Shown: positions 47,484-56,591 of the stretch, one piece after another
Position numbering within the stretch: the stretch's first letter is position 1
Layout: every line of letters starts with the position of its first letter
From: an uncultured Prevotella sp.
GTDB taxonomy: Bacteria; Bacteroidota; Bacteroidia; Bacteroidales; Bacteroidaceae
NCBI GenBank assembly: GCA_900318395.1
Contig: ONKL01000015.1
Coordinates: 23,805 to 87,804, forward strand
Reading direction: 5' to 3'
DNA length: 64,000 bases
Translations under genes and position numbers: made by a program
Notes under the pieces: generated by a model
Told to the model about the DNA's origin: nothing
The model's database searches: none
What the model saw: the letters and a program-made list of their open reading frames with translations, nothing else

Positions 47484-48716
47484 TTAGGCTTCTAACTTCT
47501 GTAAATGGGTTTTATCGAGTTGTTCGCAGACATACTTGTCTGTGACTTCGAATTTCTTTGTTTTCTTGGAGGGCATGTCAAACATAGCGTCCATCATCAC
47601 ACTCTCCACAATCGAGCGCAGTCCACGGGCACCGAGCTTATACTCCACGGCCTTGTCGACAAGCGTATCCAGTGCCTCCTTCGTGAACGTCAGCTCCACA
47701 CCGTCCATCTCAAAGAGTTTCTTATACTGACGGATGATGGAGTTCTTCGGCTCCGTGAGGATGCGCTTCAGCGCCTCACGGTCGAGCGGATTCAGATAGG
47801 TGAGCACTGGCAGACGGCCGATGATCTCAGGGATGAGTCCGAACGATTTCAAATCCTGTGGCACCACATAGCGCATCAGGTCGTTCTTGTCGATCTTACG
47901 CACGTTCTGCACGGAGTTATAGCCCACCACATGGGTGTTCAGTCTCTGGGCAATCTTACGTTCGATACCGTCGAAGGCACCACCGCAGATAAAGAGAATA
48001 TTCCTGGTGTCTACGTGGATATAATCCTGATCTGGATGCTTGCGTCCACCCTTGGGAGGTACGTTCACCATCGTTCCTTCGAGCAACTTCAGCAGTCCCT
48101 GCTGCACACCCTCGCCACTCACGTCGCGCGTGATGCTGGGATTGTCACCCTTGCGGGCTATCTTGTCGATCTCGTCGATGAAGACGATACCGCGCTGGGC
48201 TGCCTCCACATTATAGTCTGCCACCTGCAACAGGCGTGAGAGGATGCTCTCCACGTCTTCGCCCACATAGCCGGCTTCGGTGAACACCGTCGCATCGACG
48301 ATGGTGAAGGGCACGTCGAGCAACTTCGCGATGGTGCGCGCCAGCAGGGTCTTACCCGTACCTGTAGAGCCCACCATGATGATATTGCTCTTCTCGATCT
48401 CTACGCCGTCCTTGTCCTCAGGCTGTTGCAGGCGCTTGTAGTGGTTGTAGACAGCCACCGAGAGATAGCGCTTGGCCTCGTCCTGTCCGATGACGTACTG
48501 GTCGAGATATTCCTTGATTTCCTTGGGCTTGGGGACTTTCTTGGTAGTGAATTTGCCGCCTCCCTGGGACCGATTGATATCCGACATGTGCTCCTGCACG
48601 ATGCGGTAGGCCTGCTGTGCACAGTCCTCACAGATATAGCCGTCGATGCCCGTAATCAGCAGCTTGACCTCTTTTTCGCTTCTTCCGCAGAAATTACAAA
48701 CTTTCTTAGCAGCCAT
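47484..48716 (-). CDS. clpX: ClpX ATPase subunit of ClpXP protease
   Basis: A 410-aa AAA+ unfoldase. The N-terminal C4 zinc finger ([11 protein letters not shown] and CEDC) is followed by Walker A GSTGTGKT (about residue 117), Walker [13 protein letters not shown], the pore GYVGEDVE, and the IGF-type ClpP loop region. Its ATG overlaps the clpP stop by one base (reading TAATG), so translation is coupled. Confidence 0.97.
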   Translation of the reverse strand: MAAKKVCNFCGRSEKEVKLLITGIDGYICEDCAQQAYRIVQEHMSDINRSQGGGKFTTKKVPKPKEIKEYLDQYVIGQDEAKRYLSVAVYNHYKRLQQPEDKDGVEIEKSNIIMVGSTGTGKTLLARTIAKLLDVPFTIVDATVFTEAGYVGEDVESILSRLLQVADYNVEAAQRGIVFIDEIDKIARKGDNPSITRDVSGEGVQQGLLKLLEGTMVNVPPKGGRKHPDQDYIHVDTRNILFICGGAFDGIERKIAQRLNTHVVGYNSVQNVRKIDKNDLMRYVVPQDLKSFGLIPEIIGRLPVLTYLNPLDREALKRILTEPKNSIIRQYKKLFEMDGVELTFTKEALDTLVDKAVEYKLGARGLRSIVESVMMDAMFDMPSKKTKKFEVTDKYVCEQLDKTHLQKLEA

Positions 48717-49390
48717 TACTTCTTACGGATAAGCACCTCGTCGATCATACCATAGGCTTTCGCCTCCTCTGCCGTCATCCAGTAGTTACGGTCTGAATCG
48801 GCATAGACCTTATCATAGGGGGTATGTGAGTGATCAGAGATGATGGTATACAACTCTTTCTTGAACTTCAGGATCTCCTTGGCCTCGATCTCAATATCAG
48901 AAGCCTGACCCTGCACACCACCAAGCGGCTGGTGGATCATCACACGGCTGTGGGGCAGTGCCGAGCGCTTGCCCTCTGTGCCTGCTACGAGCAGCACGGC
49001 TCCCATCGAGGCTGCCATACCTGTACAGATAGTAGCCACGTCGGAGGAGATGAACTGCATGGTGTCATAGATGCCGAGACCTGCTGTCACACTACCGCCA
49101 GGCGAGTTGATATAGATGGAGATATCCTTGCCCGAGTCCACAGAGTCGAGATAAAGCAACTGTGCCTGCAGTGTGTTGGCGGTATAGTCGTCAATCTGCG
49201 TGCCGAGGAAGATGATACGGTCCATCATCAGTCGTGAGAACACGTCCATCTGCGTCACGTTCAGCTGTCGTTCCTCGAGGATATAAGGATTCAAATACTG
49301 TGCCTGAGCCTTCATCACGTCGTCGAACGTCAAGCCATCCATGCCTAAATGCTGAGTAGCATATTTCCTAAAATCGTTTCTATTGTTCAT
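48716..49390 (-). CDS. clpP: ClpP protease subunit
   Basis: A 224-aa serine peptidase of the Clp proteolytic chamber. Catalytic Ser is in [11 protein letters not shown], His in [11 protein letters not shown], and the Asp follows further on. The N-terminal extension of about 25 residues before the core is usual for Bacteroidales. First gene of an eight-gene run down to mutL with no intervening promoter that I can see. A heptamer array lies immediately upstream of the start. Confidence 0.97.
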   Translation of the reverse strand: MNNRNDFRKYATQHLGMDGLTFDDVMKAQAQYLNPYILEERQLNVTQMDVFSRLMMDRIIFLGTQIDDYTANTLQAQLLYLDSVDSGKDISIYINSPGGSVTAGLGIYDTMQFISSDVATICTGMAASMGAVLLVAGTEGKRSALPHSRVMIHQPLGGVQGQASDIEIEAKEILKFKKELYTIISDHSHTPYDKVYADSDRNYWMTAEEAKAYGMIDEVLIRKK

Positions 49391-49391
49391 A

Positions 49392-49426
49392 TCACTTTTT
49401 ACTTTTCACTTTTCACTTCTCACTAC
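49392..49426. repeat. Heptamer array before clpP
   Basis: TCACTTT, TTACTTT, TCACTTT, TCACTTC, TCACTAC in register, in the clpP 5' leader (on the mRNA strand, GTGAAAA-type). Confidence 0.75.
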
Positions 49427-49501
49427 AAAAAGAGAGGTTATCGACCTCCTGCTTCTCGTGTTTGGGACACAAAGATAATCAAAAAAGTCGATAACCTCTC
49501 T
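49426..49501 (-). terminator. tig terminator enclosing the clpP promoter
   Basis: A perfect 15-bp stem, AGAGAGGTTATCGAC (49431-49445) with its complement at 49487-49501, is followed by T5 in the minus direction. The 41-nt loop holds a clpP promoter box (TATCTTTG, 49470-49477). Only transcripts arriving from tig contain both arms. Confidence 0.65.
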
Positions 49502-49531
49502 AAAATAGGGGTTATTTTTTCCTAAAAAAAC

Positions 49532-50893
49532 TTATTTTTCTGACATAAGCTTATTAAACTCCTCTAAAGTGACCTCTTTTTGATTCAATTTGACCACATT
49601 TTTGAGGGTTTCTGTCAGTTTCAGATCAATAGCGCGGCTAACGAAGTTGTCGATATTCTCACGCTTCTTCAACTGCTCGGCAGCATAGTTCTCGAGCACG
49701 TCATCAGGCACGTTGCTCATACCGTACTGTGCAAACTGTGCACGGATAGCCTCCTTGGCAACCGTCTTCAGGTCGTCGTCTTCCACCTTAATATTATTAG
49801 CGGCTACCAACTGCTCCTTGATCAGGTGCCATGCCAGCTCCTTGATGCTTCCCTCGAAGTTATTCTCCACGTAGTCAGCACCCTTATCCTTGTTGTTCTG
49901 CAGCATCACGCGCTTCAGCAGTGCCTCGGGGAACTCGAGCTTGCCCACCTTCTCCTCCATGTACTTGCGCACGTCGAGCAGGAACTTATAGTCGCTGTTC
50001 TGCTGCAGCTGTGGAGCGATGGTCTCGGCAATCTTCTCACGGAAGGCCTTCTCATCAGTTACAGTACCCTCACCGAACACACGGTCAAAGAGCTTCTGGT
50101 CTACTGGTGCGGGCTGGAAGTGGCGGATCTCGGTGATCTGATAGCTGAAGTCGGCAGTCAGATCCTTCACGTCTTCCTTCTGAACCTTCAGCAGGGCAGC
50201 CACCTCTGCGTCGTTATCGGGGTAAGCCTTCTTGGGGTTGAAGGTAATGATATCACCAGGCTTGGCACCGTCGAAGAGCTTCTTCTGGTCCTCGTCCTTG
50301 ATATAGGCGGGCATCACCATACCACTCTCAGTCACGATACCACCATCCTTGGTGTTACCACTCTCGTCGAGCTCGCGCAGGTCACCAGTGATGGTGTCGT
50401 TACCGCTGAACACGTCAGCCTTCACGAACTCACCAGCCTGTGAGGCGTACATCTGTACCTGATCGTCGATGAGCTTATCCTCCACCTTGATGGTGTAGTA
50501 GTCGATCTTGTCGTTGCTGCTGAGCTCAGCCTTGAACTCGGGAGCCACGGCGATGTCGAACACGAAGGTCAGCTCGTCGTCCTTCTCGAAATCCTGGGGC
50601 ACCTGCTTCTCCTGATTGGGGAGGGGCTCACCCAGCATCTGGATCTTGTTGTCCTGGATGTATTCGTACAGTTTCTCGCCGAGGATTTTGTTGACTTCCT
50701 CAACCTTCACTGCCGTGCCATACTGCTTCTTAATCATGCCCATAGGAACCATGCCTGGACGGAATCCGGGCACCTGTGCCTTCTTACGATAATTCTTCAG
50801 GGTCTTCTCTACCGCTTCCTGGTAGTCTGCCGGCTCAATGGTCATCGTCAGCAGACCATTGATCTTGTCGGCGCAATCAAATGAAATTTTCAT
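49532..50893 (-). CDS. tig: Trigger factor
   Basis: A 453-aa ribosome-associated chaperone. The N-terminal ribosome-binding domain carries PGFRPGMVPMGMIKKQYG, in which the usual FRK-type loop is recognisable. A central FKBP-like region is degenerate in Bacteroidota (residues about 150-250), and a helical C-terminal arm follows (LAWHLIKEQLVAANNIKV). It sits upstream of clpP-clpX, the usual neighbourhood. The promoter box is at 50939-50946. Confidence 0.95.
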   Translation of the reverse strand: MKISFDCADKINGLLTMTIEPADYQEAVEKTLKNYRKKAQVPGFRPGMVPMGMIKKQYGTAVKVEEVNKILGEKLYEYIQDNKIQMLGEPLPNQEKQVPQDFEKDDELTFVFDIAVAPEFKAELSSNDKIDYYTIKVEDKLIDDQVQMYASQAGEFVKADVFSGNDTITGDLRELDESGNTKDGGIVTESGMVMPAYIKDEDQKKLFDGAKPGDIITFNPKKAYPDNDAEVAALLKVQKEDVKDLTADFSYQITEIRHFQPAPVDQKLFDRVFGEGTVTDEKAFREKIAETIAPQLQQNSDYKFLLDVRKYMEEKVGKLEFPEALLKRVMLQNNKDKGADYVENNFEGSIKELAWHLIKEQLVAANNIKVEDDDLKTVAKEAIRAQFAQYGMSNVPDDVLENYAAEQLKKRENIDNFVSRAIDLKLTETLKNVVKLNQKEVTLEEFNKLMSEK

Positions 50894-50938
50894 CTTTTAT
50901 ATACTTATTTATAATATGTGATTCGAATTTTTGGGGTG

Positions 50939-50946
50939 CAAAGGTA
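50939..50946 (-). promoter_or_regulatory. Promoter -7 box of tig
   Basis: TACCTTTG on the minus strand, about 46 bp before the tig start. Confidence 0.6.
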
Positions 50947-50956
50947 CTAAAAAGAA

Positions 50957-51045
50957 GTGAAAAGTGAAAGGTGAAAGGTGAAAAGTTGCTATGCCTTGGC
51001 ATTTTTTAACTTTTCACCTCTCACCTTTCACTTTTCACCTTTCAC
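50957..51045. repeat. Heptamer-array hairpin element 2
   Basis: Four units GTGAAAA/GTGAAAG (50957-50984), a core with ATGCC-TT-GGCAT (50985-51010), then five inverted units TTTTCAC/CTTTCAC (51011-51045). The last unit holds the lptB stop codon. The core is alignable to that at 2023-2047 with five differences in 25. Confidence 0.8.
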
Positions 51046-51821
51046 TTCTTTGCTTCCCTCTCCTCTGCCAGTTTCTGGAAATCCTTCTTGCGGAGCTCAA
51101 ACGACTCAGTGAGGTATTTCTCACGCACAATCTTATTGGCTGCCAGTTCCTCTGGGGTACCCTGGAAGAGGATACGACCCTCAAACAGCAGGTAGGCGCG
51201 ATCAGTGATGGCCAGCGTCTCGTCTACGTTATGGTCGGTAATCAGGATTCCGATATTCAGATACTTCAACTTGTAGACAATCTGCTGGATATCCTCCACG
51301 GCGATGGGGTCTACACCTGCGAAAGGCTCGTCGAGCATGATGAACTTCGGCTCGATGGCGAGACAGCGGGCTATCTCGGTTCTACGACGCTCACCACCCG
51401 AGAGACGGTCGCCAGTGTTCTTGCGCACCTTCTCCAGACGGAACTCGGCTATCAGCTCCTCAAGCTTATTCAACTGGTAGTCGCGAGGCTTGCCAGTCAT
51501 CTCCAGCACCGAGAGGATATTGTCCTCTACAGTCATCTTTCGGAACACCGAGGCCTCCTGTGCCAGATAGCCGATACCCGCACGGGCTCGCTTGTAAACA
51601 GGGTATTTCGTCACTTCCTCCTCGCCCAGGTAGATATGGCCACCATTAGGCACCACAAGACCTGTCGTCATATAGAACGAGGTGGTCTTTCCAGCACCGT
51701 TAGGTCCCAGCAGTCCCACAATCTCACCCTGCTTCACGTCGAAGCTCACATCATTAACCACCGTGCGCTTTCCGTAGCGCTTCACGAGGCCTTCCGTGCG
51801 TAATACTATCTTTTCTTCCAT
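51042..51821 (-). CDS. lptB: LPS export ABC transporter ATP-binding protein
   Basis: A 259-aa ABC ATPase of the LptB type: N-terminal [20 protein letters not shown], Walker [25 protein letters not shown] signature, Walker [19 protein letters not shown], and H-loop ITDHNVDET, all with the LptB spacing. It powers extraction of lipopolysaccharide from the inner membrane with LptFG, which are not in this window. The C-terminal extension beyond residue 240 is basic. The stop codon lies in the heptamer hairpin. The promoter is close to the start, giving a leader of about 6 nt. Confidence 0.92.
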   Translation of the reverse strand: MEEKIVLRTEGLVKRYGKRTVVNDVSFDVKQGEIVGLLGPNGAGKTTSFYMTTGLVVPNGGHIYLGEEEVTKYPVYKRARAGIGYLAQEASVFRKMTVEDNILSVLEMTGKPRDYQLNKLEELIAEFRLEKVRKNTGDRLSGGERRRTEIARCLAIEPKFIMLDEPFAGVDPIAVEDIQQIVYKLKYLNIGILITDHNVDETLAITDRAYLLFEGRILFQGTPEELAANKIVREKYLTESFELRKKDFQKLAEEREAKK

Positions 51822-51831
51822 AAATCGACTG

Positions 51832-51839
51832 CAAAGGTA
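51832..51839 (-). promoter_or_regulatory. Promoter -7 box of lptB
   Basis: TACCTTTG on the minus strand, 11 bp before the lptB ATG. Confidence 0.55.
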
Positions 51840-51846
51840 AGAAAAA

Positions 51847-51927
51847 GTTAAGAGTTAAGAGTTAAGAATTAAGAAAAAATGTATTATTAAAGCAAATTTT
51901 CTTATCTCTTAACTCTTAATTCCTAAT
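51847..51927. repeat. Heptamer-array hairpin element 3 (GTTAAGA type)
   Basis: GTTAAGA three times and ATTAAGA (51847-51874), a 25-nt AT-rich core, then TCTTATC, TCTTAAC, TCTTAAT, TCCTAAT (51900-51927). Inverted arms in the divergent lptB-mlaE promoter region. Confidence 0.8.
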
Positions 51928-51935
51928 TAAATTAC

Positions 51936-51943
51936 TACCTTTG
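51936..51943 (+). promoter_or_regulatory. Promoter -7 box of mlaE
   Basis: TACCTTTG, 23 bp upstream of the mlaE start. Confidence 0.6.
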
Positions 51944-51965
51944 CAGCGAAATTCAAGACTAGAGC

Positions 51966-52712
51966 ATGCAAATAATGAATTGGCTGACCACCTTCGGTCG
52001 TTACCTGATGCTGATGGGGCGCACCTTTTCACGCCCTGAGCGCATGAGGATGTTCCTCAAGCAGTACGTCAAGGAAATGGCGCAGCTCGGTGTCAACTCC
52101 ATTGGCATCGTCCTGCTCATCTCGTTCTTCATAGGCGCCGTTATCTGCATCCAGATGAAGCTGAATATCCAGAGCCCCTGGATGCCCCGCTGGGTATCGG
52201 GCTACACCACGCGTGAGATCATGCTCCTCGAGTTCTCAAGCTCTATCATGTGTCTCATCCTGGCAGGAAAGGTGGGGTCGAACATCGCCTCGGAGATTGG
52301 CACGATGCGCGTCACCCAGCAGATTGATGCTCTCGAGATCATGGGCGTCAACTCTGCCTGCTACCTCATCCTCCCGAAGATCATGGGCATGATCAGCATC
52401 ATGCCGTTCCTCGTGATCTTCTCCTCGGCAATGGGTATCGTGGGCGCCTACGCCACATCGTATATCGGCCATATCATGCCCCCCGACGACCTGACGCTGG
52501 GACTGCAACATGCGTTCAATGCCTGGTTCGTGTGGATGAGTATCATCAAGAGTCTCTTCTTCGCCTTCATCATCTCCAGCGTACCAGCCTTCTTCGGCTA
52601 TACCGTCGAGGGTGGTAGTGTCAACGTGGGCAAGGCCTCTACCGATGCCGTCGTATGCTCCAGTGCCCTCATCCTCTTTAGTGATGTCTTCCTAACACAA
52701 TTACTGTCTTAG
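51966..52712 (+). CDS. mlaE: MlaE-family ABC transporter permease
   Basis: A 248-aa inner-membrane permease of the MlaE/TtgB (DUF140) family with five to six hydrophobic helices. Diagnostic segments are MLLEFSSSIMCLILAGKVGSNIASEIGTMRVTQQIDALEIMGVN and the C-terminal VEGGSVNVGKASTDAVV. These permeases move phospholipids between the membranes with an MCE protein and an ATPase. The ATPase follows; an MCE (MlaD) gene is not in the next positions. Start could also be the Met three codons later. Confidence 0.92.
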   Translation: MQIMNWLTTFGRYLMLMGRTFSRPERMRMFLKQYVKEMAQLGVNSIGIVLLISFFIGAVICIQMKLNIQSPWMPRWVSGYTTREIMLLEFSSSIMCLILAGKVGSNIASEIGTMRVTQQIDALEIMGVNSACYLILPKIMGMISIMPFLVIFSSAMGIVGAYATSYIGHIMPPDDLTLGLQHAFNAWFVWMSIIKSLFFAFIISSVPAFFGYTVEGGSVNVGKASTDAVVCSSALILFSDVFLTQLLS

Positions 52713-52713
52713 A

Positions 52714-52741
52714 AGTGAAAAGTGAAAAGTGAAAAGTGAAA
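52714..52741. repeat. Heptamer array between mlaE and mlaF
   Basis: Four perfect AGTGAAA units filling the 30-bp gap up to the mlaF start. The mlaF ribosome-binding site must lie in or beside the array. Confidence 0.85.
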
Positions 52742-52742
52742 A

Positions 52743-53516
52743 ATGATAGAGGTCAAGCATTTATATAAGAGTTTCGAGGACAAGGATGTCCTCAAAGATA
52801 TCAACACCGTCTTCGAGGACGGCAAGACGAATCTGATCATCGGACAGAGTGGCTCAGGCAAGACCGTACTAATGAAAAATCTTGTCGGACTGCTCGATCC
52901 TACAAAGGGACAGGTGCTTTACGACGGGCGCGACTTCGTGCAATTGTCGAAACACGAGAAGGTGATGATGCGCCGCGAGATGGGTATGATCTTCCAGAGT
53001 GCTGCTCTCTTCGACTCGCTCACCGTTTTCGAGAACGTGATGTTCCCCCTCGACATGTTCTCATCGATGACCCTCCGCGAGCGCATCCACAGGGCCAAAG
53101 AGTGTCTGGAACGCGTGAATCTAAAGGATGCCGACGAGAAATTCCCTGGCGAAATCTCTGGTGGTATGCAGAAGCGCGTGGCCATCGCACGTGCCATCGC
53201 CCTCAACCCCAAATACCTCTTCTGCGACGAACCTAACTCTGGTCTCGACCCTAAGACGTCGCTTGTCATCGACGATCTGCTCCACTCCATCACCCAGGAA
53301 TACAACATGACCACCATCATCAACACCCACGATATGAACTCGGTGATGGGCATCGGAGAGAATATCATATTTATTTACGAAGGCGAGAAGGCATGGCAGG
53401 GCGACAGCAGCATGATCATGGGCTCAGACAACCAGAAGCTCACCGACTTCATTTTCGCCAGCGATCTGCTGAAAAATATGCGCCAGATAGTCATCGAGAA
53501 CGGCCTACATTTATAA
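52743..53516 (+). CDS. mlaF: MlaF-like ABC transporter ATP-binding protein
   Basis: A 257-aa ABC ATPase: Walker A GQSGSGKT, signature ISGGMQKRVAIARAIA (the Mla-type SGGM variant), Walker B YLFCDEPNSGLDP, and H-loop NTHDMNSV. The SGGMxKR signature and the linkage to MlaE identify it as the lipid transporter ATPase. Its C-terminus (NGLHL) is followed by an AT-rich AAGGTG motif and no terminator with a good T-run. Confidence 0.93.
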   Translation: MIEVKHLYKSFEDKDVLKDINTVFEDGKTNLIIGQSGSGKTVLMKNLVGLLDPTKGQVLYDGRDFVQLSKHEKVMMRREMGMIFQSAALFDSLTVFENVMFPLDMFSSMTLRERIHRAKECLERVNLKDADEKFPGEISGGMQKRVAIARAIALNPKYLFCDEPNSGLDPKTSLVIDDLLHSITQEYNMTTIINTHDMNSVMGIGENIIFIYEGEKAWQGDSSMIMGSDNQKLTDFIFASDLLKNMRQIVIENGLHL

Positions 53517-53561
53517 ATAAGGTGGAATTTTAGCAAGTTTTTCTAAAAAAACGACATAAAA

Positions 53562-53593
53562 CTTGCCCAATTCGGATTCTTTTCGTATTTTTG
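53562..53593 (+). promoter_or_regulatory. Promoter of the partner-switching module
   Basis: CTTG (53562-53565), a 20-nt spacer and TATTTTTG (53586-53593). The -33 box sits in the right arm of a GCAAGTTTT inverted pair (53533-53566). Confidence 0.55.
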
Positions 53594-53609
53594 CACCAAT
53601 TTAGAACAA

Positions 53610-55754
53610 ATGTGTAGAAATATGAACCTCAACCGCTGGCTGACGATACTGCTCATGAGCATCTTCTCCACGGTCGCGCTCTTTGCCGACCAGACGGAGG
53701 ATTTGCGTAAAAAACTGGCCCAAACCAAAGGCCCTGAACGCATCACCATCCTGCAGAATCTCTACGATCTTAGTCTCGAGTTCGACGACCTCGACTATCA
53801 GTTGCGCTGCATCAACCAACTCATCGACGAATGCCAGAAGCAAGACGCCACGCATGAGGAAGCCGATGCCAGGGTGCTGAAGATCATACTCTTCTACAAC
53901 AACGACCTCAACGACTCCATCTACGAGCAGGTACCCCCCACCCTCGAGTTCCTGGCGTCCACACAGAACTGGAAGAACTACTACGAGACGTGGACCGTAC
54001 TCGTGGAGACCTTTAACTTCGCAGGACAGACCAACACGGGTATGAAGGAGGTAAACGCCATGTACGAGGACGCCAAGATGCGCAACGACCGCTACGGCAT
54101 GGGTATGGCCTACTACGCCATGGGTAATGTCTACGCCAACATGTACAACCACGAGGAGGCTGCCGACTCTTACCAGAAGAGTATCGACCTGCTCATGAAG
54201 ATAGATCCGCACCCCCTGCAGCTTTCCGACATCTTCGCCTATTACGTCGACGTGCTCGAACAGCAGCACAAATACGAGAAGATCAACGAAGTGACTGACA
54301 CCTGGGGGAAATTCCTCAGCGACTACTACACCGAAGAAACCAGCGAGGCAGAGAACCGCCGTGGCTACTACTATCTGGGCTGTGCCCAGGGAGCACTCGG
54401 ACTCAACGACCTCGAAAGAGCCTCACAGATGCTCGACGAGGTGAAGAAACGCTGCACCAGCGAGGAAGGCTGGCTCAATCAGAGATGGCTCTACTACCGT
54501 GGCGAGCTCTGTAAGAAACAGGGCTTCTTCGAGGAGGCACTCGCCCTCAACGACCGCCGCATGCGACTCTTGGAAGATACCAGCGACAAGTCGGAGCTCA
54601 TCCGCGTCAGGAAACAGCGCGCAGAGATCTTTGAGGGACTGGGGCGCTTCAAGGAAGCTGCTCACATGTACAATGAGATGTACATCATCAACGACTCGAT
54701 CAATGCCCACGACACGAAGCGACAGCTGACGGAGATGAACACCCTCTTCCACGTCGACGAACTGAAGATGCAGCAGGCAGAGGAGAAAGCACGCCTCCAG
54801 ATGGAGCAGGCACGCCAACAGCTGATCAGCTTCATCATCATCGCCTCGATCATCGTCATCGCCCTCGTCATCTTCATCTACATCCGCATGCGCTCTGCCA
54901 AGCGACTGAAGATCGCCCACGAAAAGCTGGAGGATGCCCATGAGAAACTGGAGGAGACACACAGTAAACTGGAGACAACCCACCAGGAACTGCTGACGGC
55001 CTACGACCAGCTTGAGGAGACCACCATCGCCAAGGAGCGTATTGAGAGCGACCTCCGTATCGCCCGCGACATCCAGTCGTCGATGGTGCCACACACCTTC
55101 CCCGATCGCGAAGACCTCGACCTCTACGCCTCGATGACCCCCGCCAAGGAGGTAGGTGGCGACCTCTATGGCTACCACCTCATCGACGACCAGCTCTACT
55201 TCTGTCTCGGCGACGTATCAGGCAAGGGCGTACCTGCCTCACTCTTCATGGCACAGGCCACACGACTCTTCCGCACACTCGCTGCACAGAAGATGATGCC
55301 CGCAGAGATTGCCACACGCATCAACGACGCACTCTCAGGCGAGGACAACGAGCTGATGATGTTCGTCACGATGTTCCTCGGACTCGTCGACCTCAAGACG
55401 GGCCACCTCAACTTCTGTAACGCAGGACATAACCCGCCCGTATTCGGCTCCGAGTTCATCGATATGCTGCCCAACGCCCCCATCGGCATGTGGCCAGGAC
55501 TGGAGTACGAAGGCGAGGAGATAGCAGATATTTCCAACAAACCATTCTTCGTCTACACCGACGGTCTCAACGAGGCGGAGAACCGCCAGCAGGAGCAGTT
55601 CACTGATGAGCGTCTGCTCGAGATTATGGCCAACACCCCCTTCGAGAGCTCCGAGAAGACCGTAGAGATGCTCAAGGCCGAGGTAGAGAAGCATCGCGAC
55701 GGCGCAGAGCCTAACGACGACCTCACCATGCTCTGCCTGATGGTGAAGAAGTGA
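53610..55754 (+). CDS. TPR-SpoIIE family serine phosphatase
   Basis: A 714-aa membrane protein. The N-terminal signal or anchor (about 5-25; an alternative start is Met5) is followed by a periplasmic array of tetratricopeptide repeats (about 30-390, for example YYAMGNVYANMYNHEEAADSYQKSI). One transmembrane helix (about 408-430) leads to a coiled coil built of LEDAHEKLEETHSKLETTH-like heptads and a cytoplasmic PP2C/SpoIIE domain (about 500-714). Metal-binding motifs are intact: VGGDLYG, GDVSGKG, NAGHNPP, TDGLNEAENR, NDDLTML. It should dephosphorylate a phospho-STAS protein in response to an outside signal. The stop codon lies inside a heptamer array. Confidence 0.92.
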   Translation: MCRNMNLNRWLTILLMSIFSTVALFADQTEDLRKKLAQTKGPERITILQNLYDLSLEFDDLDYQLRCINQLIDECQKQDATHEEADARVLKIILFYNNDLNDSIYEQVPPTLEFLASTQNWKNYYETWTVLVETFNFAGQTNTGMKEVNAMYEDAKMRNDRYGMGMAYYAMGNVYANMYNHEEAADSYQKSIDLLMKIDPHPLQLSDIFAYYVDVLEQQHKYEKINEVTDTWGKFLSDYYTEETSEAENRRGYYYLGCAQGALGLNDLERASQMLDEVKKRCTSEEGWLNQRWLYYRGELCKKQGFFEEALALNDRRMRLLEDTSDKSELIRVRKQRAEIFEGLGRFKEAAHMYNEMYIINDSINAHDTKRQLTEMNTLFHVDELKMQQAEEKARLQMEQARQQLISFIIIASIIVIALVIFIYIRMRSAKRLKIAHEKLEDAHEKLEETHSKLETTHQELLTAYDQLEETTIAKERIESDLRIARDIQSSMVPHTFPDREDLDLYASMTPAKEVGGDLYGYHLIDDQLYFCLGDVSGKGVPASLFMAQATRLFRTLAAQKMMPAEIATRINDALSGEDNELMMFVTMFLGLVDLKTGHLNFCNAGHNPPVFGSEFIDMLPNAPIGMWPGLEYEGEEIADISNKPFFVYTDGLNEAENRQQEQFTDERLLEIMANTPFESSEKTVEMLKAEVEKHRDGAEPNDDLTMLCLMVKK

Positions 55755-55785
55755 AAGGTGAAAGGTGAAAAGTGAAAGGTGAAAA
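55751..55785. repeat. Heptamer array at the phosphatase stop codon
   Basis: GTGAAAG, GTGAAAG, GTGAAAA, GTGAAAG, GTGAAAA in perfect register. The phosphatase TGA is in the first unit. Confidence 0.85.
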
Positions 55786-55815
55786 AAGAAAAGATCCAAT
55801 AACACAAAACAGCGT

Positions 55816-56223
55816 ATGAAAAAGGAGATTAAAATCAAAAACGAGGTAGGAGAGCTGGAACGCGTCAACCAGTTCGTCGAAGAAATCGGCGAAGAGCTGG
55901 GCCTCGACATGGAACTCCAGATGAATCTGAACCTGGTGATGGAGGAGATGGTCTCGAATGTCATCTTCTACGCCTATCCCGAAGGGAAGAAAGAGGAAAT
56001 CGAGCTCGTGGCCGAGAGCGATGGAAAAGAGCTGACCTTCGTACTGAGCGACAAGGGCAAGGAATTCGACCCCACGATGAAAGAGGATGCCAACCCCGAC
56101 ATCAACCCCATGGAGCGCGACATCGGCGGCATGGGCATCTACATCGTCAAGAACATCATGAACCAGGTGACCTACCAGCGACTAGAGGGCAAGAACCTGC
56201 TGACGATGAAGAAAGAAATATGA
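55816..56223 (+). CDS. RsbW/SpoIIAB-like HATPase (anti-sigma-type kinase)
   Basis: A 135-aa stand-alone GHKL ATPase. N-box NLVMEEMVSNVIFYAY, G1 SDKGKEFDP and G2 GGMGIYIVKNIMNQ are all present. Proteins of this size and type phosphorylate STAS antagonists or hold back sigma factors in partner-switching circuits. The STAS gene follows after 50 bp and the phosphatase precedes. No sigma factor gene is adjacent, so its output is unknown. Confidence 0.9.
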   Translation: MKKEIKIKNEVGELERVNQFVEEIGEELGLDMELQMNLNLVMEEMVSNVIFYAYPEGKKEEIELVAESDGKELTFVLSDKGKEFDPTMKEDANPDINPMERDIGGMGIYIVKNIMNQVTYQRLEGKNLLTMKKEI

Positions 56224-56273
56224 AAGATTAAACATTAAATTTTTAGATATTAAACTTATAAAATTATACGATT

Positions 56274-56585
56274 ATGACACAGATTATTAAAGAAGGTGGC
56301 AAGACCATCATTAAGACAGGAGCACGTATCGACACTATGAACGCAAATCAGTTTGAGGCTGACATCCAGCCTGCACTCAAAGACGGTGGTGTAGACCTCG
56401 AAATGGACTGCACAGACCTCGTCTACATGGCCAGCTCCGGCCTCCGCATCATCCAGAAGACCATGCGCACAGTCATGCAGCTCAAGGGACAGTTCAAGAT
56501 CGTCAACGTCAGCCCCGAAATCTACAAGGTGCTGGCCATGACTGGCTTTACGAAATTCATGAAGGTAGAACAGAAAAAAGACTAA
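56274..56585 (+). CDS. STAS-domain anti-sigma factor antagonist-like protein
   Basis: A 103-aa single STAS domain resembling SpoIIAA/RsbV. The phospho-acceptor loop reads DLVYMASSGLRII, where the second Ser aligns with the regulated serine. The rest (ARIDTMNANQFEADI, KIVNVSPEIYKVLAMTGFTKFM) follows the family pattern closely. In partner-switching, the unphosphorylated form binds the HATPase. Here the neighbours provide both the kinase-like and phosphatase partners. Confidence 0.93.
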   Translation: MTQIIKEGGKTIIKTGARIDTMNANQFEADIQPALKDGGVDLEMDCTDLVYMASSGLRIIQKTMRTVMQLKGQFKIVNVSPEIYKVLAMTGFTKFMKVEQKKD

Positions 56586-56591
56586 TCGACT

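Noticed and set aside
49580-50443. Long plus-strand frame opposite tig
   Set aside because: Antisense of a well-identified gene; Leu/His-rich composition typical of shadow frames.
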